Below are positions 34,449 through 43,597 of a DNA stretch of 64,000 nt, piece after piece. Source of the DNA: Thioclava dalianensis. GTDB lineage: Bacteria > Pseudomonadota > Alphaproteobacteria > Rhodobacterales > Rhodobacteraceae. The translations under genes and the position numbers were made by a program. Every line of letters begins with the position of its first letter. Position 1 is the first letter of the stretch. The DNA is taken from positions 62,001-126,000 of the forward strand of contig NZ_JHEH01000004.1 of assembly GCF_000715505.1 (NCBI RefSeq), read 5' to 3'. The notes beneath the pieces were generated by a model that was not told where the DNA came from, searched no databases, and was given only the letters and a program-made list of their open reading frames with translations.

Positions 34449-35281
34449 TTCTTGCCCTCCCGGCGCAGCATGCGGTCAAGGATGATCGCGAGCACCACGA
34501 TCACGAAGCCCGACTCGAAGCCGAGCGCGGTGTTGACGGTGTTGAGCGCGCGCACCACCGGAACGCCAAGACCATCCGCGCCCACCAGCGCGGCGATCAC
34601 CACCATCGAGAGCGAGAGCATGATCGTCTGGTTCAGCCCGGCCATGATCTGGGGCAGGGCGTAGGGCAGTTCGACCTTCCACAGAAGCTGGTTCTTGGTC
34701 GCGCCAAAGGCGCGCGCCGCTTCCGTCAGCGTGTCCGGGGTCGAGACCACGCCCAGATAGGTCAGCCGGATCGGCGCGGGCAGCACGAAGATTACCGTCG
34801 CAATCAGGCCCGGCACCATGCCGATGCCGAAAAACACGATGGCGGGGATCAGGTAGACAAACCCCGGGAGCGTTTGCATCAGGTCGAGCACCGGCTGGAG
34901 CACTTTGTAAAGACGTGGCCGGTGCGCGGCGGCGATCCCGATCGGGACGCCCAGTCCCATGCACACGACGCAGGCCGAGAGCACGAGGGTCAGGCTTTCG
35001 GTGGTTTCGGACCAATAGCCCTGATTGACGATGAAGAGAAATCCGATGGCAACGAAGAGCGAGAGCTTCCAGCTGCGTTGAAACCACCATGAGAGGGCGA
35101 CGAAGACGGCGATCACGACAAGCGGTGGCGGGGCCTCAAAGACCCATAGGATGCCGTTGATCAGCCCCTGCATCAGGGCGGAGAGGGCGTCGAAAAAGCC
35201 GCCGGCATTGATTTGCAGCCAGTCGATCACCGCTTGGGCCCATTTGCCCAAGGGGAGTTTCCATTCGGTCAACCAGTTCAT
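34445..35281 (-). CDS. choW: Choline/glycine-betaine ABC transporter permease
   Basis: A 278-residue inner-membrane permease of the ProW/OpuAB type with about six spans and the EAA loop EAARAFGATKNQLLWKVELP (about residues 180-200). Helices such as PLVVIAVFVALSWW and LVLSACVVCMGLGVPIGIAA are visible. The ATG overlaps the stop of the secreted unknown upstream, and its stop overlaps choV, so all four products are probably made together. Confidence 0.9.
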   Translation of the reverse strand: MNWLTEWKLPLGKWAQAVIDWLQINAGGFFDALSALMQGLINGILWVFEAPPPLVVIAVFVALSWWFQRSWKLSLFVAIGFLFIVNQGYWSETTESLTLVLSACVVCMGLGVPIGIAAAHRPRLYKVLQPVLDLMQTLPGFVYLIPAIVFFGIGMVPGLIATVIFVLPAPIRLTYLGVVSTPDTLTEAARAFGATKNQLLWKVELPYALPQIMAGLNQTIMLSLSMVVIAALVGADGLGVPVVRALNTVNTALGFESGFVIVVLAIILDRMLRREGKK

Positions 35282-35976
35282 TGCTGTCCCTTGTTGGTTC
35301 TGTCTGGAGGGGTCTTGCTTTGGGAGGCGGGGCGCGCGGAGATTGTGTCGAAGGCGACCTGCGCCAGCGGCGCGCCGGTTGCGGGGTCAAGCTTGGTTGC
35401 GCGCAGCACGAGGCCCGGGTCGGGGGCGTATTCCTTGAGGAAGGAGGCGCTCAGATCGCCAAGATCGATGCGTTCGATCACCTGCCATGCGGGGTAGCTG
35501 CACGCGCCGATTTCAACCGTGCCTTCGCCGCGATAGCTGTAGGTGATGGTGCCTTCGCGCTCCGTCTGGCCGTCGACGACCAGCGCCACGGGGCTCGACC
35601 AGCGGCGTGTCTGTGGCAGCGTGTCGAGCTCTGCCGGATCCTTGGTGTAGCGCAAGGCAAATTCGCGTCCGCCCATCTCGCGCAGGCCTACGGCGAGGGG
35701 ATGGGGGTAGGTTTCGCGCAGCGGTGCGCGGCCGGTCGCGGGGTCGTCGGCGCGGTAGCCGGTCAGCGTGCCGTTCTCGAAGCGGAAGGCCTCGCTCATG
35801 CGCGGGGCATTGCGGGTCAGCAGGATGCCCGCACCCTGCAAGGCGCTTGCGCCGGGGCACTCCGGCTGTGGCTCGGCGGCGCGGACGGGGCCCGCGAGGA
35901 GCAGCGCCAGCCCCGCCAGCGAGAGACGCGCGCAGATTGCTCTGCGCGCGTCGGTGGTGTCAGGGGGGAGGCTCAC
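35278..35976 (-). CDS. Unknown secreted protein inside the choline-uptake operon
   Basis: The 232-residue product starts at a GTG overlapping the choX stop (GTGA) and ends overlapping the choW start (ATGA), so it is coupled on both sides. Residues about 12-34 (CARLSLAGLALLLAGPVRAAE) form a Sec signal peptide. The mature part has three Cys (PEC, and GACSYP) and a beta-rich look (TITYSYRGEGTVEIGACSYP). I recognise no domain, and the choXWV operons I recall lack it. It may be a periplasmic partner of the importer; that is inference from position. Confidence 0.75.
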   Translation of the reverse strand: MSLPPDTTDARRAICARLSLAGLALLLAGPVRAAEPQPECPGASALQGAGILLTRNAPRMSEAFRFENGTLTGYRADDPATGRAPLRETYPHPLAVGLREMGGREFALRYTKDPAELDTLPQTRRWSSPVALVVDGQTEREGTITYSYRGEGTVEIGACSYPAWQVIERIDLGDLSASFLKEYAPDPGLVLRATKLDPATGAPLAQVAFDTISARPASQSKTPPDRTNKGQQ

Positions 35977-36917
35977 GCGCCGAGGGCCTTTTGCACCGCG
36001 GCCACCGCGTCGCCACCGTCTTTGGTGGTCACGCCGTCGAGCCAGGGCTTCCAGGTGTCGGGATGGGCTGCGAGCCACTCTTTGGCGGCTTTGCCGGGCT
36101 GCTCGCCGTCATCGAGGATCTTGCCCATGATCTCGTTTTCCATCGCCAGCGTGAATTTCAGATTCGAGACGAACTTGCCGACATTGGGGCAGTCCTGCAC
36201 GTAGCCCTTGCGCACGTTGGTTTTGACCTCGGCACCGCCATAGTTCGGGCCGAACACGTCATCGCCGCCCGACAGGTAGGTGATCTTGAAGTTCGAGTTC
36301 ATCGGGTGGGGTTCCCAGGCGAGGAAGACGATCGGCTTGTCGGAGCGATCTGCGCGGGCGACCTGCGCCAGCATGCCTTGTTCGGAGCTTTCCTTGAGAT
36401 CGAAATCGCCGAGGTCGAATTCGTTTTTCTTGATCATCCCGAGGATCAGCGTATTGCCGTCATTGCCCGGCTCAATGCCGTAGATCTGGCCGTTGAGCGC
36501 ATCCTTATGCTTGGCGATATCGGAGAAATCCTTGATCCCGAGCTTGGCGCCTGCGGCATTCGTGGCCAGCGTGTATTTCGCGCCCGTCAGGTTGGTGCCC
36601 AGCGTCTCGACAGTGCCATTTTTCTCATAGGGTTCGACGTTGGAGGCCATCGAGGGCATCCAGTTGCCCAAGAACACGTCAACATCGCCCTTGGACAGCG
36701 CCTCGTAGGTGACCGGCACCGAGAGCACTTTCACATCGGTCTGATAGCCGAGCGCGTCGAGAATCGTCGTTGCGGTCGCGGTGGTCGAGGTGATGTCCGT
36801 CCAGCCGACATCGGAGAACGTCACTTTGGAGCAATCCGCCGCCTGAGCGGGTGCGCTTGCGGCAAAGCCGAGCGAAAGCGCCGCGCCGAGCGCGAAGAGG
36901 GTGGAACGAAATGTCAT
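35973..36917 (-). CDS. choX: Choline/glycine-betaine periplasmic binding protein
   Basis: The 314-residue substrate-binding protein has a signal peptide ending ASAPAQA then ADCSKV. It shows OpuAC/ChoX features: VGWTDITSTTATATTILDAL, a GNWMPSM segment, FLAWEPHPMN and a C-terminal WLAAHPDTWKPWLDGV. Aromatic residues in such segments form the cage for the quaternary amine. GGGAG precedes the ATG at 36917. The gene diverges from betI across 114 bases that hold a BetI-like operator, fitting choline-induced expression. Confidence 0.9.
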   Translation of the reverse strand: MTFRSTLFALGAALSLGFAASAPAQAADCSKVTFSDVGWTDITSTTATATTILDALGYQTDVKVLSVPVTYEALSKGDVDVFLGNWMPSMASNVEPYEKNGTVETLGTNLTGAKYTLATNAAGAKLGIKDFSDIAKHKDALNGQIYGIEPGNDGNTLILGMIKKNEFDLGDFDLKESSEQGMLAQVARADRSDKPIVFLAWEPHPMNSNFKITYLSGGDDVFGPNYGGAEVKTNVRKGYVQDCPNVGKFVSNLKFTLAMENEIMGKILDDGEQPGKAAKEWLAAHPDTWKPWLDGVTTKDGGDAVAAVQKALGA

Positions 36918-36964
36918 ATATGTCTCCCTGTCACAGCATGAAAACCGCTTCGGTGCGGTTGTTG

Positions 36965-37001
36965 ATTGACGAGTCAATAAACATGTTTTAGCCCGAACAT
37001 G
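36965..37001. promoter_or_regulatory. Candidate BetI operator between choX and betI
   Basis: ATTGAC-GA-GTCAAT (36965-36978) is a perfect 6-bp inverted repeat resembling the E. coli BetI site I recall (TTGATTGGACGTTCAAT). A second repeat, CATGTT-N8-AACATG, follows at 36982-37001. Both lie between the divergent choX and betI starts. Confidence 0.6.
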
Positions 37002-37031
37002 CAACCGTAACGTCAAAAGACGAGAGATCAG

Positions 37032-37613
37032 ATGCCGAAGCTTGGAGCAGAGCCTATACGCCGTGCCGCCTTGGTGAAAGCCACGATTGAGGCAGTGGGT
37101 GCGGCCGGATCGCTGGATGTGACCGTCGCTCAGATCGCGCGACGGGCGGGGATGAGCTCTGCGCTGGCGCATCATTATTTTGGCTCGAAAGAGCAGATTT
37201 TCCTCGCCGCGATGCGCTCGATCCTGACGCTTTACGGCGCCGAGGTGCGCGGGGCGCTGGCCATGGCGCAGACCCCGCGCGACCGGGTCCAGGCAGTGGT
37301 GATGGGCTCATTCGCGCCCAGTTCGTTTCGCAATGAGGCGATCTCGGCCTGGCTGAATTTCTACGTGCTGGCGCAGTCGAGTGCGGCGGCCCGGCGTCTG
37401 CTGGCGATTTATCAGGCCCGGCTGCGCTCGAACCTGCTGGTTGGGCTGCGGCCCATCGTGGGGCTGCGCGCCGAGGCTGTGGCCGATGGTTTGGGGGCAT
37501 TGATCGACGGGGTGTATATCCGCGCCGCACTGGCGGGAGGCGTGCTGGATCGCAGGCAGGCCTGCGATCTGGTGCTGGCCCATCTGGAACTTGAATTGGA
37601 GGGCGTGCAATGA
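37032..37613 (+). CDS. betI: TetR-family choline-responsive repressor BetI
   Basis: The 193-residue repressor has an N-terminal HTH ([20 protein letters not shown] then [14 protein letters not shown], residues about 22-60) and a ligand-binding C-terminus typical of BetI ([19 protein letters not shown]). BetI releases bet and transport genes when choline is present. Its stop overlaps the betB start (ATGA at 37610). Confidence 0.9.
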   Translation: MPKLGAEPIRRAALVKATIEAVGAAGSLDVTVAQIARRAGMSSALAHHYFGSKEQIFLAAMRSILTLYGAEVRGALAMAQTPRDRVQAVVMGSFAPSSFRNEAISAWLNFYVLAQSSAAARRLLAIYQARLRSNLLVGLRPIVGLRAEAVADGLGALIDGVYIRAALAGGVLDRRQACDLVLAHLELELEGVQ

Positions 37614-39061
37614 AAGCGCAACCGAAGGCGAGCCATTTCGTGAATGGCGAATGGATGGAAGACAGCGCGGGCGAGGTGATCGAGGTCACCTATCCGGGCA
37701 CGGGCGAGGTGATTGCCAAGCTGCATGCCGCGACGCCTGCGGTGATCGAGGCCGCGATTTCCGGTGCGCTTGCGGCGCAGGCTGATTGGGCCGCGCGGCG
37801 CCCGGTGGAGCGGGCTCGCGTGTTGACCCGCGCTGTCGCGATCATTCGCGAGCGGGCCGAGGAGCTGGCGCAGCTTGAGACGCTCGACACGGGCAAGCCG
37901 ATTCAGGAAACTCGCGAGGCCGACTGGCCCTCGGGGGCAGAGGCGTTGGAGTATTTCGCGGGGCTTGCGCCCACGCTGACCGGCGAGACGATGCCGCTGG
38001 GGGGCGATTTCGCCTATACGATCCGCGAGCCGCTGGGCGTCTGCGCCGGGATTGGCGCGTGGAACTATCCCAGCCAGATCGCGTGCTGGAAATCCGCGCC
38101 CGCGCTGAGCACGGGCAATGCGATGGTGTTCAAACCCTCGGAAGTGACGCCGCTGGGGGCCTTGCGGCTGGCCGAGATCTTCATCGAGGCGGGGCTGCCT
38201 GCGGGCATCTTCAACGTGGTGCAGGGCTATGGCCCGGTGGGCGCGGCGCTCGCGACCGATCCCCGGATTGCCAAAGTCTCGCTGACGGGATCGGTGCCCA
38301 CGGGCGGCAAGGTCTACAGCGCCGCCGCCGCTGGCATGAAGCAGGTCACGATGGAGCTGGGCGGCAAATCGCCTTTGATCGTGTTCGACGATGCCGATCT
38401 GGAAAGCGCGGTCGGTGCCGCGATGCTGGGGAATTTCTACTCCTCCGGGCAGATCTGCTCGAACGGGACGCGGGTCTTTGTGCAAAAGGGCATCAAGGAG
38501 GCGTTCCTGAAGCGGCTGGCCGAGCGCGCGGGCACGATCCGGCTGGGCGATCCGCTTGACGATGAGACGCAGTTCGGGCCGCTGATCTCGACCGCGCAGT
38601 TTGACAAGGTGATGTCTTATATCAAGCTGGGCCGCGATGAGGGCGCGCGGCTGGTCTGCGGCGGCGCGGGTGATCCTGCGGGGCCGCTATTCGTGCAGCC
38701 CACCGTCTTTGCCGATATCACCGATGTGATGACCGTTGCGCGCGAAGAGATCTTCGGGCCGGTGATGTCGGTTCTGGATTTCGAGAGCGAGGACGAGGTG
38801 GTCGCACGGGCCAATGACACGCAGTTTGGCCTCGCCGCCGGGGTTTTTACCGCCGATCTCGCGCGCGGGCACCGGATGGTGAGCCGTTTGCAGGCCGGCA
38901 CCTGCTGGATCAATGCCTATAACCTGACGCCGGTGGAGATGCCCTTTGGGGCTGTGAAAGGCTCGGGCTTTGGGCGCGAGAACAGCCGCGCGGCGGTGGA
39001 TCACTACACCCAGCTCAAGTCGGTCTATGTCGGCATGGGCCCGGTCGAAAGCCCCTATTGA
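37610..39061 (+). CDS. betB: Betaine-aldehyde dehydrogenase
   Basis: The 483-residue NAD-dependent enzyme oxidises betaine aldehyde to glycine betaine in the cytoplasm. Motifs: [35 protein letters not shown], the catalytic Glu in [16 protein letters not shown] and the catalytic Cys in [15 protein letters not shown]. The C-terminal [15 protein letters not shown] is typical of BetB. It is second in betI-betB-betA; an intergenic repeat separates it from betA. Confidence 0.93.
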   Translation: MKAQPKASHFVNGEWMEDSAGEVIEVTYPGTGEVIAKLHAATPAVIEAAISGALAAQADWAARRPVERARVLTRAVAIIRERAEELAQLETLDTGKPIQETREADWPSGAEALEYFAGLAPTLTGETMPLGGDFAYTIREPLGVCAGIGAWNYPSQIACWKSAPALSTGNAMVFKPSEVTPLGALRLAEIFIEAGLPAGIFNVVQGYGPVGAALATDPRIAKVSLTGSVPTGGKVYSAAAAGMKQVTMELGGKSPLIVFDDADLESAVGAAMLGNFYSSGQICSNGTRVFVQKGIKEAFLKRLAERAGTIRLGDPLDDETQFGPLISTAQFDKVMSYIKLGRDEGARLVCGGAGDPAGPLFVQPTVFADITDVMTVAREEIFGPVMSVLDFESEDEVVARANDTQFGLAAGVFTADLARGHRMVSRLQAGTCWINAYNLTPVEMPFGAVKGSGFGRENSRAAVDHYTQLKSVYVGMGPVESPY

Positions 39062-39080
39062 GGGTTTGGGTGAGGCGGCG

Positions 39081-39155
39081 GGAGGGGGCTCTGCCCCCGA
39101 CTGCCAAAACGGGCGTTTTGGCAGTCTCTCCCGGGATATTTTCGTCAAGAGGAAG
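39081..39155 (+). repeat. Intergenic repeat copy 2 between betB and betA
   Basis: The unit contains hairpin A (GGGGGC-TCT-GCCCCC, 39084-39098), hairpin B (CTGCCAAAAC-GGGC-GTTTTGGCAG, 39101-39124, a perfect 10-bp stem), then CTCCCGGGATATTTT and CAAGAGGAAG. An outer GGGAG/CTCCC pairing could enclose both hairpins. The terminal GAGGAAG lies 6 bases before the betA ATG and is its only good ribosome-binding site. Confidence 0.85.
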
Positions 39156-39161
39156 TTGGAT

Positions 39162-40814
39162 ATGAGTGCGGAATTCGTGATCATTGGTGCCGGGTCGGGC
39201 GGGTCTGCCTTGGCCTATCGTCTGGCTCTGGCCGGGCGCGATGTCGTGGTAATCGAGCATGGCGGTTCGGATGCCGGGCCGTTCATCCAGATGCCGGGCG
39301 CGCTCTCCTATCCGATGAATATGCCGATCTATGATTGGGGGTTTTCCTCCGAGCCGGAGCCGGGGCTGGGCGGGCGCAGGCTGGCGACGCCCCGTGGCAA
39401 GGTACTGGGCGGCTCGTCGAGCATCAACGGGATGGTCTATGTCCGGGGCCATGCGCGCGATTTCGACCATTGGGAAGAGAGCGGTGCGCAAGGCTGGGGC
39501 TATGCCGATGTGCTGCCTTATTACAAGCGGATGGAGCATTGGCATGGCGGGGCGGGCTCGCAATGGCGGGGCACCTCAGGGCCCTTGCATGTGACGCGCG
39601 GGCCGCGGGCCAATCCGCTTTTCGATGCGTTCATCAAGGCGGGCGAGCAGGCGGGCTATCCTGTGACCGAGGATTACAACGGGGCGGCCCAAGAGGGGTT
39701 TGGTCCGATGGAGGCCACGATCTGGAAGGGGCGGCGCTGGTCGGCGGCCAATGCCTATCTGCGTCCCGCGCTCAAGACCGGCAAGCTGCGCATCGAGCGC
39801 GGTCTGGCGCAGCGCGTGGTGTTTGAAGGCACGCGCGCGGTGGGCGTCGAGATCACCCGCAAAGGCGGCGCCCGCGAGATCATCCGGGCCACGCGCGAAG
39901 TGGTGCTGGCGGCCAGCTCGATCAACACGCCCAAGATCCTGATGCTCTCGGGGATCGGGCCGGGCGCGCATCTGCGCGAGCACGGGATCGAGGTTTTGGC
40001 GGATCGGCCGGGTGTGGGCAGCAATCTGCAGGACCATCTTGAGGTCTATATGCAGTTCTCAGCGCGCGAGCCCGTCAGCCTGTTCAAATATTGGAACCTG
40101 AGGGGCAAGGCGCAGGTCGGCGCGCAATGGTTGCTGACCAAGACCGGCGTGGGGGCGTCGAACCAGTTCGAGGCCTGCGGCTTCATTCGCTCGGAGGCCG
40201 GGATCGACTATCCCGATATCCAGTATCACTTCCTGCCGATTGCCGTGCGCTATGACGGCAAGGCCGTGGCTGAGGGGCATGGCTTTCAGGCGCATGTCGG
40301 GCCGATGCGCTCGAAATCGCGTGGCACGGTGCGGCTGCGCGCGGGCGATCCGAGCGGTGCCCCGGAGATCCGCTTTAACTATATGAGCCATCCCGATGAC
40401 TGGGCAGAGTTCCGCAAATGCATCCGGCTGACGCGCGAGATCTTTGAGCAGCCCGCGATGGCGCTCCATGTGAAGCGCGAGCTGCAACCGGGCGCGGATG
40501 TCGTGAGCGATGAGGCGATCGACGCCTTTATCCGCGAACATGCCGAAAGCGCTTATCATCCCTGCGGTACCGCGCGGATGGGGGCGGCGGATGACCCGGA
40601 TGCCGTGGTCGATCCGCAGGGTCGGGTGATCGGGGTCGAGGGGCTGCGGGTGGCCGACAGCTCAATCTTCCCGCGCATCACCAATGGCAATCTCAACGCG
40701 CCTTCGATCATGGTGGGCGAGAAAATGGCCGATCATATCCTCGGGCTCGACCCGCTGCCGCGCGAGAACCTGACGCCCGAGATGGCGCCGAACTGGCAGG
40801 TCGCGCAGCGCTAG
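39162..40814 (+). CDS. betA: Choline dehydrogenase (GMC flavoprotein)
   Basis: The 550-residue FAD enzyme oxidises choline to betaine aldehyde at the membrane. FAD motif [20 protein letters not shown] (residues about 5-24), GMC signature [20 protein letters not shown], and the active-site segment [13 protein letters not shown] with a catalytic His are present, ending with the second His/Asn region [17 protein letters not shown]. Its stop shares CTAG with the stop of the convergent DoxX gene (40811-40814). Confidence 0.93.
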   Translation: MSAEFVIIGAGSGGSALAYRLALAGRDVVVIEHGGSDAGPFIQMPGALSYPMNMPIYDWGFSSEPEPGLGGRRLATPRGKVLGGSSSINGMVYVRGHARDFDHWEESGAQGWGYADVLPYYKRMEHWHGGAGSQWRGTSGPLHVTRGPRANPLFDAFIKAGEQAGYPVTEDYNGAAQEGFGPMEATIWKGRRWSAANAYLRPALKTGKLRIERGLAQRVVFEGTRAVGVEITRKGGAREIIRATREVVLAASSINTPKILMLSGIGPGAHLREHGIEVLADRPGVGSNLQDHLEVYMQFSAREPVSLFKYWNLRGKAQVGAQWLLTKTGVGASNQFEACGFIRSEAGIDYPDIQYHFLPIAVRYDGKAVAEGHGFQAHVGPMRSKSRGTVRLRAGDPSGAPEIRFNYMSHPDDWAEFRKCIRLTREIFEQPAMALHVKRELQPGADVVSDEAIDAFIREHAESAYHPCGTARMGAADDPDAVVDPQGRVIGVEGLRVADSSIFPRITNGNLNAPSIMVGEKMADHILGLDPLPRENLTPEMAPNWQVAQR

Positions 40815-41188
40815 CGCCAGAGTTTGAAACGTCCGGGGCCTTGGGCTGCGAGGATCAGCAGCCCGCCCGCGATCGCCCAGTTCTTGACGACGATGGTCAC
40901 CTGCCACGGGTCGGCGCGCAGCTGCCAGTGAAACCAGCTTGTGAAGATGCAATAGCCCGCGAGCAGCACCGCCCAGAGCTGAACGCGGGGCCCGAAGATC
41001 AGCGCAAGCGCCGCGATCAGGTTGAACAGGGCCACGGGCCAGACCAGCCAGCCGGGCAGGCCAAGCCAGCCGATCATCTGCTCGACGATCTGCGGATCGG
41101 TCACTTTTTGCGCAGCCCCGCCGAAGAACAAAAGCGCGATCAGGATCCGGCCTGCGAGATTGAGGCTGTCGGTCAGTTTCGGGTGCAT
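40811..41188 (-). CDS. DoxX-family membrane protein
   Basis: A 125-residue protein with four hydrophobic spans, including [19 protein letters not shown] and [20 protein letters not shown], as in the DoxX/YphA group of small quinone-associated or redox membrane proteins. The N-terminal [15 protein letters not shown] matches the family. Role unknown; it converges on betA with overlapping stop codons. Confidence 0.8.
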   Translation of the reverse strand: MHPKLTDSLNLAGRILIALLFFGGAAQKVTDPQIVEQMIGWLGLPGWLVWPVALFNLIAALALIFGPRVQLWAVLLAGYCIFTSWFHWQLRADPWQVTIVVKNWAIAGGLLILAAQGPGRFKLWR

Positions 41189-41304
41189 GTCGGGCCTTTC
41201 CTGAGGGCTGCGCGCAGATGCGGTCGGGGCGCAGATGTGCCAATTGGTAAGATTAACCTACGAGATCTGTTGCCCCTGAGATCAATTCTCGCCATATCTT
41301 GAGA

Positions 41305-41949
41305 ATGTTCAGGATTTGTTTCCTTTGGTTAATGCTGGCGCTGCCAGCCGTTGGGGGCTCGGTGAGCGGGGCGCCGCGGGTCGTGGATGGCGATACGCTC
41401 GTGCTCCAGAATACGCGGGTGCGGCTCTTTGGGATCGACGCGCCCGAGGCGCGCCAGACCTGCAAACGTGCCTCGGGGCAGCTGTGGGCCTGTGGCAAGG
41501 CTGCGACCTTGCAATTGCAAAAGCTCGCAAGCCATGGCGTGCGCTGCACGGGACAGGAGACGGATCGCTACGGGCGCCTGATCGCTGTGTGTCGCGCGGA
41601 TGGGCGCGACATCAATGCGCAGATGGTGGCGCGCGGTGCGGCCTTTGCCTATCGCAAATATTCCCGCGACTATGTCGGTCAGGAGACGCAGGCCAAGCGC
41701 GCGGCGCTGGGGATCTGGCAGGGCGCGGCCGAGCAGCCTGCCGATGTGCGCGCACAGGGCCGGGCGGGCGATCCTCCGCCCAAGTTGGGCTGTGCGATCA
41801 AGGGCAATATCTCGGCGCGCGGGCATCTCTATCATCTGCCCGGAACGCGCGCCTATGCGGCGACCCGGATCAATCCCAAGCGTGGCGAGCGGTGGTTTTG
41901 CTCGGAGGCGGCGGCGCGGGCGGCAGGCTGGCGGCGCGCCGGGGGCTGA
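41305..41949 (+). CDS. Secreted thermonuclease-family (SNase-like) protein
   Basis: The protein of about 214 residues starts with a signal peptide (CFLWLMLALPAVGGSVSGAP) followed by a staphylococcal-nuclease OB-fold: RVVDGDTLVL (Asp), VRLFGIDAPEA (Arg and Asp), TDRYGRLIAVC and DINAQMVARGAAFAYRKY. The C-terminal extension GCAIKGNISARGHLYHLPGT resembles an excalibur-like or DUF1524-free tail with paired Cys. It probably degrades nucleic acid outside the cytoplasm. ATG 41305 is preferred over a TTG two codons earlier. Confidence 0.82.
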   Translation: MFRICFLWLMLALPAVGGSVSGAPRVVDGDTLVLQNTRVRLFGIDAPEARQTCKRASGQLWACGKAATLQLQKLASHGVRCTGQETDRYGRLIAVCRADGRDINAQMVARGAAFAYRKYSRDYVGQETQAKRAALGIWQGAAEQPADVRAQGRAGDPPPKLGCAIKGNISARGHLYHLPGTRAYAATRINPKRGERWFCSEAAARAAGWRRAGG

Positions 41950-41955
41950 GCGCGC

Positions 41956-43350
41956 TCAGGCAATGTCATAGGGCAGAAGTCCGCGGTGATCGGGGTCGAC
42001 ATGCAGACGCCGCTCCAGCGGCGGGACCGAGCGCTGATGGCAATTCTTGCGCTCGCAGATCCGGCAGGAAATCCCGATTGGCTCATAGGCCTTCGGGTTG
42101 ATCAGCTCCATATCGTCGGCATAGATCAAACCATCGGCATGGCTGACCTCGCAGCCAAGGCAGATCGCGTAGCGCCGCACGGGGGCTGTGAAACTGCCGC
42201 CCGGTTTGGACACGTCGCGGGCGAGGCAGAGATAGCGCATCCCATCCGGCGTCTCGGCCAGTTGGCGCAGGAAACGCGTTGGCGTTTCAAAGGCTTGGTG
42301 GACATTCCATAAGGGGCATGCGCCGCCGAAGCGGGCAAATTGCAGCCGCGTGGCGGAATGGCGTTTGGTGATCGTACCGGCCTGATCGACGCGTACGAAG
42401 AAGAACGGAATGCCCTTGGCGCCGGGGCGTTGCAGGGTGGAGAGGCGGTGGGCGACCTGCTCGATTGACGCGCCGAACACGTCGCAAAGCCGTTCCAGAT
42501 CGTGGCGCGTCTCCTGCGCGGCCTCGAGGAAACGGGCATAGGGCAGCAGCGCCGCGCCCGCGAAGTAATTGGCCAAACCGATCTTGGCGATGGCGCGCGC
42601 GGTGTCCGATTGAAAGCGGGCGAGATCCAGCGTGGCCTCAAGGAGGTCATCTTGGGTCACAAGAGCGACCTGATGCAGCAGTTGAAACGCTTGCGTCGGC
42701 TTGCCTGCATGGGCGTTGATCACAAGCCGGTCGCCATCACGCTCGCGCAGCGGGCCGATGTCGGAAAACTGCACGGTGAGCCCATGGCGGGCCAGCGTGT
42801 TCATCGCATGGGGGATGGGGTCCAAGCGATTGCCATTGGGGCAGGAAAACCGCTCGGCGGCGCGATCGACCGCATCAATGTAATTGTCGCAATAGTGAAA
42901 GAAGTCGCGCACCTCTTCCCACGGGCTGAGCACGGTTTGTGTGCCGTCGCGGCCCAGAGCCTCGTCGAGAGAGGCGAGTCGTTCATGGGTCTGGCGATAG
43001 GCGCGGTGCATCTCGAGAAAGGCGCGCGCGAGGGCAGGGGCGTTCGACGCTGCGAGCCGGAGATCGGCAATTGGTGGGGCGGTTTCGGAGAAGATCGGAT
43101 CGGCCAGCGCCTCGCGCATATCGGTGACCAGCCGCTCGGCATCGCCCGCCGACAGCTCGGTCACATCAAGGCCGAATTCCGAGGCCAGAGCCAGCACCAC
43201 CTGTGCGGAGACCGGGCGGTGGTTGTTTTCCATCTGGTTGAGATAGGGCAGGGAGACGCCCAGCCGTTCGGCAAAGATCTTTTGGGTCAAGCCCAGCCGT
43301 GTGCGCGTCTCGCGCAGTTTGACACCGGCATAGAGTTTCTGAGTCGCCAT
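41956..43350 (-). CDS. pccR: Short-chain fatty acyl-CoA regulator PccR (ScfR family)
   Basis: The 464-residue protein has an N-terminal XRE HTH (KLRETRTRLGLTQKIFAERL then GVSLPYLNQMENNHRPVSA), a central domain related to ImmA/IrrE, and a C-terminal DUF2083 region with Cys pairs (CLGCE, CRICERKNC) that may bind zinc. In Rhodobacter sphaeroides PccR adjusts propionyl-CoA carboxylase expression through TTTGCAAA sites. It diverges from pccB and has TTTGCAAA sites in front of both genes. Confidence 0.9.
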   Translation of the reverse strand: MATQKLYAGVKLRETRTRLGLTQKIFAERLGVSLPYLNQMENNHRPVSAQVVLALASEFGLDVTELSAGDAERLVTDMREALADPIFSETAPPIADLRLAASNAPALARAFLEMHRAYRQTHERLASLDEALGRDGTQTVLSPWEEVRDFFHYCDNYIDAVDRAAERFSCPNGNRLDPIPHAMNTLARHGLTVQFSDIGPLRERDGDRLVINAHAGKPTQAFQLLHQVALVTQDDLLEATLDLARFQSDTARAIAKIGLANYFAGAALLPYARFLEAAQETRHDLERLCDVFGASIEQVAHRLSTLQRPGAKGIPFFFVRVDQAGTITKRHSATRLQFARFGGACPLWNVHQAFETPTRFLRQLAETPDGMRYLCLARDVSKPGGSFTAPVRRYAICLGCEVSHADGLIYADDMELINPKAYEPIGISCRICERKNCHQRSVPPLERRLHVDPDHRGLLPYDIA

Positions 43351-43362
43351 CCGAGCCTCCTC

Positions 43363-43390
43363 TTTGCAAACGCATTACTATCTTTGCAAA
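43363..43390. promoter_or_regulatory. Paired PccR-type sites upstream of pccR
   Basis: Two perfect TTTGCAAA palindromes lie at 43363-43370 and 43383-43390, separated by 12 bases (centres 20 bases apart). The nearest is 13 bases before the pccR start codon, a position suited to autorepression. Confidence 0.7.
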
Positions 43391-43480
43391 ATCTGGAGGT
43401 CAAATTCTAGTGACGCGGCTTGCTACTTTTGGCGCGTTATTGCTTTCAGAACGAGGGGCGAGACCGCGATTCCGCGTGAT

Positions 43481-43552
43481 ATTCGCAAATTCGCAATTAG
43501 CAACAATCATCTTGCCAAGATTTTGCAAATTTTCTGAAATGCCCTTTGTAAG
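43481..43552 (+). promoter_or_regulatory. PccR-type sites upstream of pccB
   Basis: A perfect TTTGCAAA lies at 43522-43529, with a 6-of-8 match CTTGCCAA at 43511-43518 just upstream, ATTCGCAAAT and a second TTCGCAAT at 43481-43498, and TTTGTAAG at 43545-43552. The arrangement recalls the TTTGCAAA-N4-TTTGCAAA operator reported for R. sphaeroides pccB, with a 3-base gap here. Confidence 0.6.
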
Positions 43553-43597
43553 ATGGTTGCGCTTGTATACTGTGCCTTCAAACAGTCGGAGGTTCGC

